Origin: Sphingomonas faeni
GTDB lineage: Bacteria > Pseudomonadota > Alphaproteobacteria > Sphingomonadales > Sphingomonadaceae
NCBI RefSeq assembly: GCF_030817315.1
Contig: NZ_JAUSZF010000001.1
Location: 3,429,001-3,493,000, forward strand
Reading direction: 5' to 3'
Length of the DNA: 64,000 nt
Shown: positions 33,126-42,130 of the stretch, in pieces
Layout: the number at the start of each line of letters is the position of its first letter
Position numbering within the stretch: the stretch's first letter is position 1
The notes under the pieces: generated by a model
Database searches by the model: none
What the model was told of the DNA's origin: nothing
Seen by the model: the letters and a program-made list of their open reading frames with translations, nothing else
Position numbers and translations under genes: made by a program

Positions 33126-34636
33126 GCGCCGAGCCCTGCCGGTGCCGCGCAATGCTGTGCGACGAACGCCGCGTGATCCTGCATCTGGCCCGCCTCGCGC
33201 GCGTTGAGCTTGTCGATCGTGTCCATGAATTCCCCCAGGTCGCTCGTCGATATCGCGTCCGCCAATGGATGGTGGCCCGCCGGTATGATGCCTTGTCCCG
33301 CCAGCACCTGAAGCCAGCCGACTTCGGTGAACAGCTCCTCATGCTCGCGGACGATGTGGCCGTTGCCGCGCCAAAGTTCGATCTTCGCGGCGAGCGTGTC
33401 GGGCACGGCCATGTCGCGGCACTGGCGCCAGAACGGCGTGTCGTCGCGCGTTGTCGCCTTGTAGTGGAGGATGATGAAGTCGCGGATGCGCTCGTATTCG
33501 AAGTCGCTCTGGCGGTTGAACTCGCTACGATCGGCGTCGGCGATGACGCGGCCAGGCAAGAGCTTGAGCAGGCGCGAGATCGCCGACTGGATCAGGTGGA
33601 TGCTGGTGGATTCGAGCGGTTCCATGAACCCGGCAGCGAGCCCGATCGCGACGACGTTGCGGTTCCACATCCGCTTGCGGCGGCCGGTGCGGAACGCGAT
33701 CGTCCGCGGGTCCGCCATCGCCGAGGTGTCGAGTCCGCTGAGCAACGTCGCGGTCGCCTCGTCCTCGCTGATGTGCGCGCTGGAGAAGACGACGCCGTTG
33801 CCGGTCCGGTGCTGCAACGGGATCCGCCACTGCCAGCCGGCGGCGTGTGCGGTCGAGCGCGTGTACGGCGTGAACTTTTCGCTCCGCGCCGATGGCACCG
33901 CAATGGCACGGTCGCACGGCAGCCAGTGCGTCCAGTCCTCGTAGCCGGTGCCCAGCGCCTCCTCGATCAGCAGCCCGCGAAAGCCGGTGCAGTCGATATA
34001 CAAGTCGGCGGCGACGGTCGTACCGTTATCCAGCACGAGTCCGGAGACATCGCCGCTCTCGCCATCGCGGGTGACGCGGACGATCTTGCCCTCGATCCGA
34101 TTGACGCCGCGGGTCTCGGAATAGCGCCGCAGGTAGCGCGCATAGAGTCCCGCATCGAAATGATAGGCGTACGGCATCGACGGCAGCGTCCGCGCGGTAC
34201 GAGCTGGCCCCCGCTGCATCCGCTCGGCGAGCGCCGCGTGCGTATTCAACGAATAGGCGCCCAGATCGCCGGCGAGCCCGAGCGACCGCGCGCGCAGCCA
34301 ATATTGGTGGAACGGCAACAGGCCGACGTCACGCCCGACATCGCCGAACGCGTGCATGTAGCGATGGCCCGGCTTGAACCAGTCGACGAACTCGATCCCG
34401 AGCTTGAACGTGCCCCCGGTCGCGCGGAGGAACGCGTCCTCGTCGAGACCGAGCGCATCGTTGAACAGATGGATCTGCGGAATCGTCGCCTCGCCGACGC
34501 CGACGGTACCGATGTCGTCGGACTCGATCAGGTCGATCTCGTACCCCGTCTCCAGGAACCGCGCGAAGGTTGCCGCCGCCATCCAGCCGGCGGTACCGCC
34601 ACCGGCGATCACGATACGCAAAGGGTGATTGGCCAT
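33122..34636 (-). CDS. flavin-dependent (tryptophan) halogenase family protein, copy 2
   Basis: A 504-residue paralogue of copy 1: 'GGGTAGWMAA' at residues 11-20, 'GVGEATIPQ' near 47, 'TFKLGIEFVDW' near 80 with the family Lys, and 'GWQWRIP' near 270. The two differ throughout, so they are old paralogues and probably act on different substrates. It is the first gene after the TonB receptor, separated from it by 97 bases including a stem-loop, and overlaps the amylase gene by 4 nt. Confidence 0.9.
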   Translation of the reverse strand: MANHPLRIVIAGGGTAGWMAAATFARFLETGYEIDLIESDDIGTVGVGEATIPQIHLFNDALGLDEDAFLRATGGTFKLGIEFVDWFKPGHRYMHAFGDVGRDVGLLPFHQYWLRARSLGLAGDLGAYSLNTHAALAERMQRGPARTARTLPSMPYAYHFDAGLYARYLRRYSETRGVNRIEGKIVRVTRDGESGDVSGLVLDNGTTVAADLYIDCTGFRGLLIEEALGTGYEDWTHWLPCDRAIAVPSARSEKFTPYTRSTAHAAGWQWRIPLQHRTGNGVVFSSAHISEDEATATLLSGLDTSAMADPRTIAFRTGRRKRMWNRNVVAIGLAAGFMEPLESTSIHLIQSAISRLLKLLPGRVIADADRSEFNRQSDFEYERIRDFIILHYKATTRDDTPFWRQCRDMAVPDTLAAKIELWRGNGHIVREHEELFTEVGWLQVLAGQGIIPAGHHPLADAISTSDLGEFMDTIDKLNAREAGQMQDHAAFVAQHCAAPAGLGA

Positions 34637-34689
34637 GGTTTACGTCCCCGCTTCGAAACCGTCAGGTGCCGCCACTGCGGAGCAAATAC

Positions 34690-34709
34690 GGGGCGGCGTG
34701 AACCGCCCC
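34690..34709 (-). promoter_or_regulatory. stem-loop between receptor gene and downstream operon
   Basis: A 7-bp GC stem (34690-34696 with 34703-34709, loop of 6) lies 24 bases after the receptor stop and 54 before the next ATG. It has no T-run, so it is unlikely to be a full terminator. A structure here could cause partial termination or protect the receptor message, giving more receptor than enzymes. That effect is inference. Confidence 0.45.
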
Positions 34710-34733
34710 GCCATCGACATCAGAACTTGCCCG

Positions 34734-37715
34734 TTAGAACTTGTACGTGATGCCGACATAGTAGTCGCGACCATAGCGCTGGTAGTCGATCACCTGGCGC
34801 TGGTCGCCGTTCTGGTAGGTCACAAACGGCCGGTCGGTCAGGTTCTTCGCCTGCGCCAGGATCGCGAAGTTCGCGAGCGGGCCGCTCTGGAACTCATACC
34901 CGATCTGCGCATCCAGGATCCCTTCCGACCGCGCGGTGCGATACGTCGGGGTAGCCGACAGACCGGCGACTTCGGCAAGGAAGCTCGAGCGGTAGCGATA
35001 ATTCGCGCGCGCCTGGAAGCCCCATTTTTCGAAATAGATCGTGCCGCTGCCGGTCCACTTGGACAGGCCTGGCAGGGTGATCGCCTCGGTCGGATTGCTG
35101 CCGTACTTGATCGTCGACTGCGTATAGTTGCCGCTCGCGAACATGCCGAACCCGTCGAGCGCGGAGGTGATCGCCTTGAACGGCAGCGACAGCGTGCCTT
35201 CGACGCCCAGCACTTCGCCGCGGCCGGTATTGTCGGGCAACGAGACGTTGCCGATGGTCTGGCCCGCCGCGATTACCTGCGCCTGCTGCGCCGGAGTCAG
35301 CGCCGGCAACAGTGCCGAGAAGTCGTAGGGCAGCGAGTTGTTCGGATCGACGAAGTCGGTGAGGTGCTTGAAATACCCCGACAGCGCGACATAGCCGCCA
35401 CCGCTGAAATACTTCTCGAACGACAGGTCGATGTTGGTCGACTGATAGGGCTTCAGATTGACGTTGCCGCCGGTCGACGTGAACACCGGGAACAGGCCGG
35501 CAGGCGTCTGGCCGATGTTGGTTAGGTTGATGGCGACGTCCTGCGTGATGCGTTCCTGGTCGAGGCGCGGGCGCACCATCGTCTGCGATGCGCCGACCTT
35601 GACGAAGCCCAGCGGGATCAGCTCGACCGACATCGTCGCGGACGGCAGGAAGTTGGTGTATTTCACCGACTCCTTCACCGGTGCGATCGTCACCGCGCCA
35701 CCGACGACGCTGGCGATCTGGCCGGTCGAGCTCTGGTCCGAATGCACCACCTGTGCGCCGATCGAGCCCTTCAACGGCTTGTCGCCGACCAGTCCGTCGA
35801 TCGTGACCTTGGCATAGCCGGTCCAGATCTTTTCGAGCACGACATTGTCGCGGACCAGGGAGGACGGACGGCCGTCGAACGCTGCATTCAGCGAATTATT
35901 GTAGAGATACAGCGGGTCGAGCGTCAGCATCTGCGGGATGCCAAGATAACCGAGTGCGACGTTCGAGCCGAGCAGCGCTTCGCTCGGCACGTTGCCGCTC
36001 AGCGGCGAACCGCTTGCCTCGGTGCAGTTTGTGCCGCCGCCGGTCGGGCAGAGGAAATAGGAGGTGTACGCGCTGGTCTTCTCGCGCTGGCTGTAATTGC
36101 CGCCCGCTTCCCAGCCCTTGAGCACGCTGTTCGAGAACTCGCCGTTGAGGCTGGCGCGGAGCGACTTCAGATCGTCCTTGAAGCTCGGCCGGTTGAGGAA
36201 GCCCGACTGGACGACCTGCTGCGTGCCGTTGTTGCCCCAACCCTGCGGGTCGGTCAGCTTGAAGACGTTGGTGTCCGTGTAATCGAGCGTCGGCGAGAAG
36301 GTGTAGGTGCCGTTGCCGTTCTGCTTCACGGTGACGGTATCCGCCGCGCCGCTCTTGGCGAAGCCGGTGCCGGTGTTGGTCTCGAGCAGGAAGTCGGTGC
36401 GATCCGCACGGCTCCAGCTCGCGTCGACGTTCAGGTGGATCGTGTCGGTCAGCTTCAGGTCGTTGTTCCAGCCGAACGAGTAATTGTCCGCCTTGCGCTG
36501 ATTGTAGTCGTTGCGCTGTACCGCGAAGACGTTGCTGAACGTCGCGCCGGTCGCGAAGCCGTTGGCGACGGTCACGCCGGAAACGGTCGTGCCGCCGGGC
36601 GCGGTCGGGGTCGTCAACTGACCAGCCAGCGGAAATTCGATGCCGCGCAGGATCTGCGTTTCCTCGAAGTGCGAATACAGCGCGTCGAACGTCGAATGAA
36701 AGCTGTCGGACGGCTGCCACTCGATCGTCGCGACGCCGCCGTAGCGCTTCAGTTCGTTCGACTGGACATAGGGCTTGGCGCCGTTGACCAGGAACGGGTC
36801 GGCCGCGGTGCCGGTGCCGCTATAGCCCCAGGCGTTGTAGCGCTCGTTCTGCGACGGCGTCTGCGTCGCGGACACGCCGATCGCGATGCCGAGCGTGTCG
36901 TTGGCGAACTTGTCGACATAGGTCGCCGACGCACGATAGCCGTAGCGCGTGCCGTCGGGGTTGAGCTTGTCGATGCCGTTCATCTGGCCGCGCGCGCTGA
37001 TCGCGACGATCCGGTTGGGCTGGTCGAGCGGACGCAGCATCCGCAAATCGACCGTGCCGGCGATACCGGCGGCGATCAGCGATGCGTCGGCCGACTTGTA
37101 GACGTTGACGGTCTTGAAAAATTCCGACGGATATTGGTCGAACTCGACGCCGCGGTTGTCGCCGGTCGTCACCTGTTCGCGGCCGTTGAGCAGCGTGGTC
37201 GAGAAATCGGGGCCGAGACCGCGGATCGACAGGCGCTGGTCGCGGCCTTCGAGGCGCTGTGCGGTGACGCCCGGGAGGCGGGCAAGCGAATCCGCGATCG
37301 ATACGTCGGGCAGCTTGCCGATGTCCTCGGCGGAGACCGAGTCGACGATCAGGACCGACTGGCGCTTGATCTTGGCGGAAGATTCCAGGCCGGCGCGGAT
37401 GCCGGTGACGACGATCTCGTCCCCGCCCGCCTCATTCCCGCCCGCCTCATTCCCGCCTGCGGCATCGTCCTGCGATGCGGTGGGCGCGGCATCGGCGGGC
37501 TGTGGCGTTGGTGCCGCGACGGTCGGGACCGCATCGATCTGCGCTGGCGCGGTCGGATTTGCGTTCGGCGTGCCGGGGATCGCCTGCGCGAACACGGCCT
37601 GTCCGGGCAGGATCAGCGCGGCGGCCAGTGCGGTCGCGCTGACGCGGAGCGCGAGGCGGCTGTGCGCGGAAACGCGGGTCGTGGCGCGCGCGCGGCACGG
37701 TGCAAAATTGCTCAT
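34734..37715 (-). CDS. TonB-dependent receptor for maltodextrins (putative)
   Basis: A 993-residue outer-membrane receptor. The start at 37715 gives a long signal region ending near 'AVFAQA' (about residue 41) with AAAGGGGT upstream. Residues 55-100 hold Pro/Ala-rich linker and a GGNEA repeat, then the plug begins at the TonB-box-like 'DEIVVTGIRAGLESS' (about 105). The barrel ends in Phe (Tyr-Lys-Phe), as expected for outer-membrane insertion. It has the features of the sphingomonad/Caulobacter MalA-like class, and its neighbours are amylase, glucosidases and a LacI regulator, so the substrate is probably maltodextrin. Confidence 0.92.
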   Translation of the reverse strand: MSNFAPCRARATTRVSAHSRLALRVSATALAAALILPGQAVFAQAIPGTPNANPTAPAQIDAVPTVAAPTPQPADAAPTASQDDAAGGNEAGGNEAGGDEIVVTGIRAGLESSAKIKRQSVLIVDSVSAEDIGKLPDVSIADSLARLPGVTAQRLEGRDQRLSIRGLGPDFSTTLLNGREQVTTGDNRGVEFDQYPSEFFKTVNVYKSADASLIAAGIAGTVDLRMLRPLDQPNRIVAISARGQMNGIDKLNPDGTRYGYRASATYVDKFANDTLGIAIGVSATQTPSQNERYNAWGYSGTGTAADPFLVNGAKPYVQSNELKRYGGVATIEWQPSDSFHSTFDALYSHFEETQILRGIEFPLAGQLTTPTAPGGTTVSGVTVANGFATGATFSNVFAVQRNDYNQRKADNYSFGWNNDLKLTDTIHLNVDASWSRADRTDFLLETNTGTGFAKSGAADTVTVKQNGNGTYTFSPTLDYTDTNVFKLTDPQGWGNNGTQQVVQSGFLNRPSFKDDLKSLRASLNGEFSNSVLKGWEAGGNYSQREKTSAYTSYFLCPTGGGTNCTEASGSPLSGNVPSEALLGSNVALGYLGIPQMLTLDPLYLYNNSLNAAFDGRPSSLVRDNVVLEKIWTGYAKVTIDGLVGDKPLKGSIGAQVVHSDQSSTGQIASVVGGAVTIAPVKESVKYTNFLPSATMSVELIPLGFVKVGASQTMVRPRLDQERITQDVAINLTNIGQTPAGLFPVFTSTGGNVNLKPYQSTNIDLSFEKYFSGGGYVALSGYFKHLTDFVDPNNSLPYDFSALLPALTPAQQAQVIAAGQTIGNVSLPDNTGRGEVLGVEGTLSLPFKAITSALDGFGMFASGNYTQSTIKYGSNPTEAITLPGLSKWTGSGTIYFEKWGFQARANYRYRSSFLAEVAGLSATPTYRTARSEGILDAQIGYEFQSGPLANFAILAQAKNLTDRPFVTYQNGDQRQVIDYQRYGRDYYVGITYKF

Positions 37716-37846
37716 GAATACCCCTTTGGCGGGAATGATCCCGCGCATCCTCAATGACTTGTGTCGGTAGCCTCGACGTCGTGCTTTCGCGTCGATTGTC
37801 GCAAGACGGCTATATTTCGGGTCGGGGCGTTGCAAAAGGGACGGGC

Positions 37847-37854
37847 ATACGTAT
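37847..37854. promoter_or_regulatory. palindrome ATACGTAT, candidate LacI-family operator
   Basis: A perfect 8-bp palindrome with central CG lies in the 199-base divergent region between the receptor (37715) and the LacI gene (37915), 61 bases before the regulator's start. LacI proteins bind CG-centred palindromes. One site is visible, and a second, weaker site is not evident. Confidence 0.45.
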
Positions 37855-37914
37855 TCACTGGTTCATGCAGTCCCTGTCTCTTTTGGACCACTTTCGCCCG
37901 ACAAGGCTCCGATA

Positions 37915-38937
37915 ATGGGCCGCCGACCGACCTCGTTCGACATCGCGCAATTGGCGGGTGTGTCGCAGCCGACCGTGTCGCGTGCGCTCCGCGGATCGAA
38001 GTCGGTCAACGCCCAGACCCGGCAGCGGATCGAGGCGATCGCGCAAAGCCTGCATTATGCCGTCGACAAGCACGCGTCGTCGTTGCGGAGCCAATCGGCG
38101 AACACGCTGGCGCTCCTGTTCTTCGAGGAACCAGCCGAAGACGAGTCGACGATCAACCCGTTTTTCCTCTCGATGCTGGGGTCGATCACGCACGCCTGTG
38201 CCCGCGCCGGCTACGATCTGCTGATCTCGTTCCAGCAATTGTCGGGCGACTGGCACGTCGATTACCAGGACAGCCGCAAGGCCGACGGTATCATCCTGCT
38301 CGGCTACGGGGATTACGAAGCCTACCGCGCCCGGCTCGATCACCTGACGGAACAGGGGACCAAGGTCGTCCGCTGGGGCGCGGTCGGAACGGGGCCGGCG
38401 GGGATCACGGTCGGCTCGGACAATCGCGGCGGTGGTGAAGCGGCGACCGCCCACCTGATCGCCCGCGGCCGGCGGCGGATCGCGTTCCTCGGCGCGGCGG
38501 ATGGACGGTATCCCGAACTCGAAGATCGCTATCGCGGGTATCTGGACGCGCTCGCCGCCGCCGGAATCGAAGCGGACGTGGCGTTGCAGGTCGACGCGAT
38601 CACCACCGAAGATGCCGGACAGGATGCCATTGCCGAACTCGCGCGTCGCGGTGCGGACTACGACGCGATTTTCGCGGCAAGCGACAGCATTGCGATCGGC
38701 GCGATGCGCGCGCTGGCGACCGCGGGGCGATCGATCCCGGACGACGTCGCGATCGTGGGCTTCGACGATATCGCCTCGGCGCAACTGACCAACCCACCGC
38801 TGACGACAGTCGCACAGGACGCGCGTCGGGCAGGGGAGGCATTGGTACGGACCCTGCTAGCAAAACTTCGCGGCGAAGTGTCCAACGACGCCCCGCTGCC
38901 GACGCATCTGGTGGTGCGCGCGAGCAGTGGTGCGTAA
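37915..38937 (+). CDS. LacI-family transcription regulator
   Basis: A 340-residue regulator. The N terminus is a LacI helix-turn-helix ('FDIAQLAGVSQPTVSRALRGS', residues 8-28) with hinge helix near 50, followed by a periplasmic-binding-like sensor (60-335) with 'GFDDIASAQL' near 280. It is divergent from the TonB receptor, so it most likely represses the sugar operon and responds to an alpha-glucoside. Length is normal for the family. Confidence 0.93.
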   Translation: MGRRPTSFDIAQLAGVSQPTVSRALRGSKSVNAQTRQRIEAIAQSLHYAVDKHASSLRSQSANTLALLFFEEPAEDESTINPFFLSMLGSITHACARAGYDLLISFQQLSGDWHVDYQDSRKADGIILLGYGDYEAYRARLDHLTEQGTKVVRWGAVGTGPAGITVGSDNRGGGEAATAHLIARGRRRIAFLGAADGRYPELEDRYRGYLDALAAAGIEADVALQVDAITTEDAGQDAIAELARRGADYDAIFAASDSIAIGAMRALATAGRSIPDDVAIVGFDDIASAQLTNPPLTTVAQDARRAGEALVRTLLAKLRGEVSNDAPLPTHLVVRASSGA

Positions 38938-38985
38938 CCCAGGACTTCATCTCCCCCTCTTGCGTTAGAAGAGAGTCCACAATCC

Positions 38986-39016
38986 CGTCATCCTGACGAA
39001 AGTCAGGATCCAGAGC
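38986..39016. repeat. intergenic palindromic repeat, family C
   Basis: The core ATCCTGAC-GAAA-GTCAGGAT (38990-39009) with flanks matches elements at 60663-60745. It lies between converging genes (LacI at 38937 and DUF6445 at 39046) and could act as a bidirectional terminator. Confidence 0.7.
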
Positions 39017-39045
39017 CATAAGGCCCTGTCCGTCATGACTCTGGA

Positions 39046-39726
39046 TCAGTCGTCGAACAGGAACAGGTTCAGCGTCAGCCGCCCGGCTAGCGGATCAGCG
39101 TTGAGGACCACTTCAGGCGGCAGATAGGCGCAGTGCAGCGTATTCCCCGCATAGATGAGCGCGCGGTTGAAGCGCGCCGGCTGCACCGCGATGCACTCGT
39201 ACAATGGCGTATCCCCAGCGATATACTCCGCGTCCGGCACGCCATGCGCTTGCACATCATGCTCCAGTTCCGTCCTGAACCGATCCAGCCGCCCCGCATC
39301 GACACTCTCGAACCCGGTCGCGCGCTGCCGGTAGAAGGCGGTGCCGCCTTGCTCCCCGTGGCCCAGAAACAGCAACACCGCGATCCGCCGCGACTCCACA
39401 CCGTCGAAATGTGGCAGCCGCTGGATCGGTGCCAGATCGGCAGGCGCCGTAGTGACGAGCGAGTAATAGGCCTCCGACACCGCAGGCACCGGATCGAGGC
39501 CGAAATGCTCCGCGAGCAACGGTGCGATCCGGCGGCGCATCGTCTCGGCCAGGCGCGGCGGTACTTCGGCGCGGACACCTGGATAATGTGGCCCGATCGC
39601 CGTCATGCGCAGGCTCGCCGCATCCTCGCGCAGCGCATCCGGATCGGGCCAGAAATCGTCGATCGCGATCAACGGCCGTCGCTCGCTGCCCTGGTGGTGA
39701 AGAATGGCTCTCGTCGTGTCGATCAT
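39046..39726 (-). CDS. DUF6445 family protein (2-oxoglutarate/Fe(II) oxygenase-like)
   Basis: A 226-residue protein. 'LPHFDGVESRRIAVLLFLGHGEQGGTAFYR' (about 105-134) has the His-x-Asp and downstream Arg/strand pattern of the 2-oxoglutarate/Fe(II) dioxygenase fold, and a second His near the end ('TLHCAY') would be the third metal ligand. DUF6445 proteins commonly lie beside halogenase-family genes in these loci. Its substrate is unknown. It is transcribed divergently from the transporter. Confidence 0.8.
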   Translation of the reverse strand: MIDTTRAILHHQGSERRPLIAIDDFWPDPDALREDAASLRMTAIGPHYPGVRAEVPPRLAETMRRRIAPLLAEHFGLDPVPAVSEAYYSLVTTAPADLAPIQRLPHFDGVESRRIAVLLFLGHGEQGGTAFYRQRATGFESVDAGRLDRFRTELEHDVQAHGVPDAEYIAGDTPLYECIAVQPARFNRALIYAGNTLHCAYLPPEVVLNADPLAGRLTLNLFLFDD

Positions 39727-39863
39727 CGCTTCCGGTCATGCCGTGGCGGCAAGGCCCTGCGCAAGGTATTCGTATGCATGGTTGTTTTGCCGGTCGCTTG
39801 ACGGCAAGCCGCCTCGTCAGGACCGCCGCGTAAACAAGCGACGGCCGATCAGGAGAGCCGCAT

Positions 39864-41363
39864 TTGACCGAGAAACCAGTCCAGGGCTTTGGCGGTCTCT
39901 GGAATATCAGCTTCGGCTTTTTCGGAATCCAGATCGGCTTCGCGTTGCAGAACGCCAATATGAGCCGAATTTTCCAGACGCTTGGCGGATCGCTCGACGA
40001 CCTTTCCTATCTATGGGTCGCCGCGCCGCTGACCGGGCTGCTCGTTCAGCCGATCATCGGCCATTACAGCGATCGGACCTGGACCCGCTTCGGCCGTCGT
40101 CGCCCGTATTTCTTCGCCGGTGCCGTGCTCGCCGCGCTCGCGCTGTTCGTGATGCCCGAGGCGAAGATGCTCTGGCTCGCCGCGCTGACGCTGTGGGTGC
40201 TCGACGCCTCGGTCAACGTCTCGATGGAGCCGTTCCGCGCGTTCGTCGGCGACATGCTGCGGAAAGACCAGCACACCGCAGGCTATGCGCTGCAGACCGC
40301 GTTCATCGGTGCCGGCGCGGTGGTCGGCTCGATCTTCCCATTCGTGCTCGCGCATCTCGGCGTGTCGGGCAATGCGCTGGCGGGCGTACCCGATACGGTG
40401 CGGTACAGCTTCTGGTTCGGTGGGGCCGCCCTGTTGCTGGCGGTACTCTGGACGGTCGGCAACACGCGCGAATACAGCCCGGCGGAGATGGCGGCGTTCG
40501 GCGAACACGACCCCGACGAAGCGCTCGCAACACCGGTCCGTGCGCTCGCCAGCCGCGGCTTCGCGAGCGGCATCGCCTGGATCGTCGCCGGGATCGCGGT
40601 CATCATCGCAGTGCCCGAACTGGCGCTCCAGAAGGAAGTGTACCTCCTCGGGGGCCTGCTCGTCGCATATGGTGCAGCCAGCTTTGCAGCGATCAGCCTC
40701 GCGCGCAGCGGCAACACCGACAACGCTCTAGCCCAGATCGTCGGCGATTTCGGCGACATGCCCGACGTGATGAAACGTCTAGCGCTCGTCCAGTTCTTCA
40801 GCTGGTCCGCGCTATTCATCATGTGGATCTTCAGCACACCCGTCGTGGCGCAGTATATGTACGGATCGAGCGACGCGACGAGTGCTGCGTACAACGCCGG
40901 CAGCGACTGGGTCGGCGTCCTGTTCGCGGTCTACAACGCGGTCGCCGCTCTGGTCGCGCTGCTGATCCTGCCCCGGCTGGCGAAGCGGATCGGCCGCGTG
41001 AAGACCCACATCGTGTGCTTGCTCTGCGGCGCCGCCGGGTTTGCGAGCTTCCTCGTGGTGCGCGACCCGACCCTGCTGATCGTCAGCGAGGTGGGCGTCG
41101 GCATCGCCTGGGCGTCGATCCTCGCCATGCCCTACGCGATCCTGGCCTCCAGCCTGCCGCAGGCCAAGCTCGGCATCTACATGGGCCTGTTCAACATCTT
41201 CATCGTGCTTCCACAGCTGCTGGTCGCGACGCTGATGGGGTCGGTGCTGAAGGCGCTCTTCCCGACCGAGCCGATCTGGACGATGGCGTTCGCCGCTTTC
41301 GTCATGGCGCTTGCCGCACTGGCGATGCTACGCGTCCCCGAGCTTCCCGACCGGGCCTCGTGA
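39864..41363 (+). CDS. SLC45-like sugar:proton symporter (MFS)
   Basis: A 499-residue major facilitator with about 12 hydrophobic segments, read from TTG at 39864 with AGGAGAG upstream. 'NANMSRIFQTLG' (about 32-43) and 'SDRTWTRFGRRRPYF' (about 68-82, the signature loop between helices 2 and 3) mark the SLC45/glycoside-pentoside-hexuronide group. Caulobacter-type loci use such a carrier (MalY-like) for maltose or short maltodextrins. It probably moves products of the amylase across the inner membrane. No terminator separates it from the next gene. Confidence 0.88.
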   Translation: MTEKPVQGFGGLWNISFGFFGIQIGFALQNANMSRIFQTLGGSLDDLSYLWVAAPLTGLLVQPIIGHYSDRTWTRFGRRRPYFFAGAVLAALALFVMPEAKMLWLAALTLWVLDASVNVSMEPFRAFVGDMLRKDQHTAGYALQTAFIGAGAVVGSIFPFVLAHLGVSGNALAGVPDTVRYSFWFGGAALLLAVLWTVGNTREYSPAEMAAFGEHDPDEALATPVRALASRGFASGIAWIVAGIAVIIAVPELALQKEVYLLGGLLVAYGAASFAAISLARSGNTDNALAQIVGDFGDMPDVMKRLALVQFFSWSALFIMWIFSTPVVAQYMYGSSDATSAAYNAGSDWVGVLFAVYNAVAALVALLILPRLAKRIGRVKTHIVCLLCGAAGFASFLVVRDPTLLIVSEVGVGIAWASILAMPYAILASSLPQAKLGIYMGLFNIFIVLPQLLVATLMGSVLKALFPTEPIWTMAFAAFVMALAALAMLRVPELPDRAS

Positions 41364-41394
41364 CGTGACCCGTATCGCGTCCAGTTTCGCGGGT

Positions 41395-42109
41395 ATGAAA
41401 TACCTGCTCGCCGCGTCGCTGCTGCTATCCTCGCCGGCATTCGCCCAATCGTCTGCGGCGACTCGTACGGTATCGGTAGGCAGCTTCGATCGCGTTCATG
41501 TCGAGGGGCCGTTCGAGGTTCGCGTCACGATCGGCTCGCCGCGCGCCACGATAGTCGGGTCGCGTTCCGACAATGCCGTCGTGGTGCCCGTCGATGGGAC
41601 GGCGCTGTCGGTCCGCAGGGATATAGGCGGCTGGAGAACAGCCCCGCAATGCAAGCGCAGGACCGATCGTCGTGATGCTCACCACGCCTGGGCTGACCTC
41701 GGCGAGCGTTGCCGCAGGTGGGCGACTGACGATCGCGAAGATGCGCGGGATGCGCGTGGATGTGACGGTCAGCGGCGATGGCAGCCTCGCGCTGGCGGCG
41801 GCGGACACCGATCAGCTGAACGCGACGTTGATCGGCTCCGGTCAGATGAGCCTCGCGGGCCGAGCGGCGCGAGCGCGGCTGGTTACCAGCGGACCGGGGG
41901 CGATCGATGCGTCGGCGTTGGCGGTGAACGACCTGACCGTCCATCTCGACGGCGTCGGCGAGACCAGGGCGGCGGCGCGCTATACCGCGCAAGTGACGAA
42001 CACCGGGCTGGGCATGGTGACGGTCACCGGCAACGCGAAATGTCGAGTGAATGCGGCAGCCGGCGGGCCAGTGACATGCGGGACGGCGGCTACGCGTGGA
42101 GCGCCGTAG
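41395..42109 (+). pseudogene. DUF2807 (GIN-domain) exported protein with frameshift
   Basis: The first frame starts at ATG 41395, has a signal peptide (hydrophobic core, cleavage after Ala-Phe-Ala-Gln) and a DUF2807 start ('GSFDRVHVEGPFEVRVTIG'). It continues to 'RRDIGGW' near 41630, where the family sequence jumps to another frame ('GPIVVMLTTPG' to the stop at 42109), which keeps the repetitive beta-helix pattern with 'GDGSL' and 'GSGQMSLAG'. Restoring one base at about 41634 gives a single protein of about 238 residues. It is a disrupted gene or a base-call error in a G-rich run. Confidence 0.75.
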
Positions 42110-42130
42110 CCGCGCTCACAGAGCGCGCGC

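Noticed and set aside
33152..34750. 532-codon plus-strand open frame
   Set aside because: Antisense to the second halogenase gene and without motif.
35742..37757. 671-codon plus-strand open frame
   Set aside because: Antisense to the TonB receptor, Arg/Val-rich composition typical of a shadow frame, no family motif.
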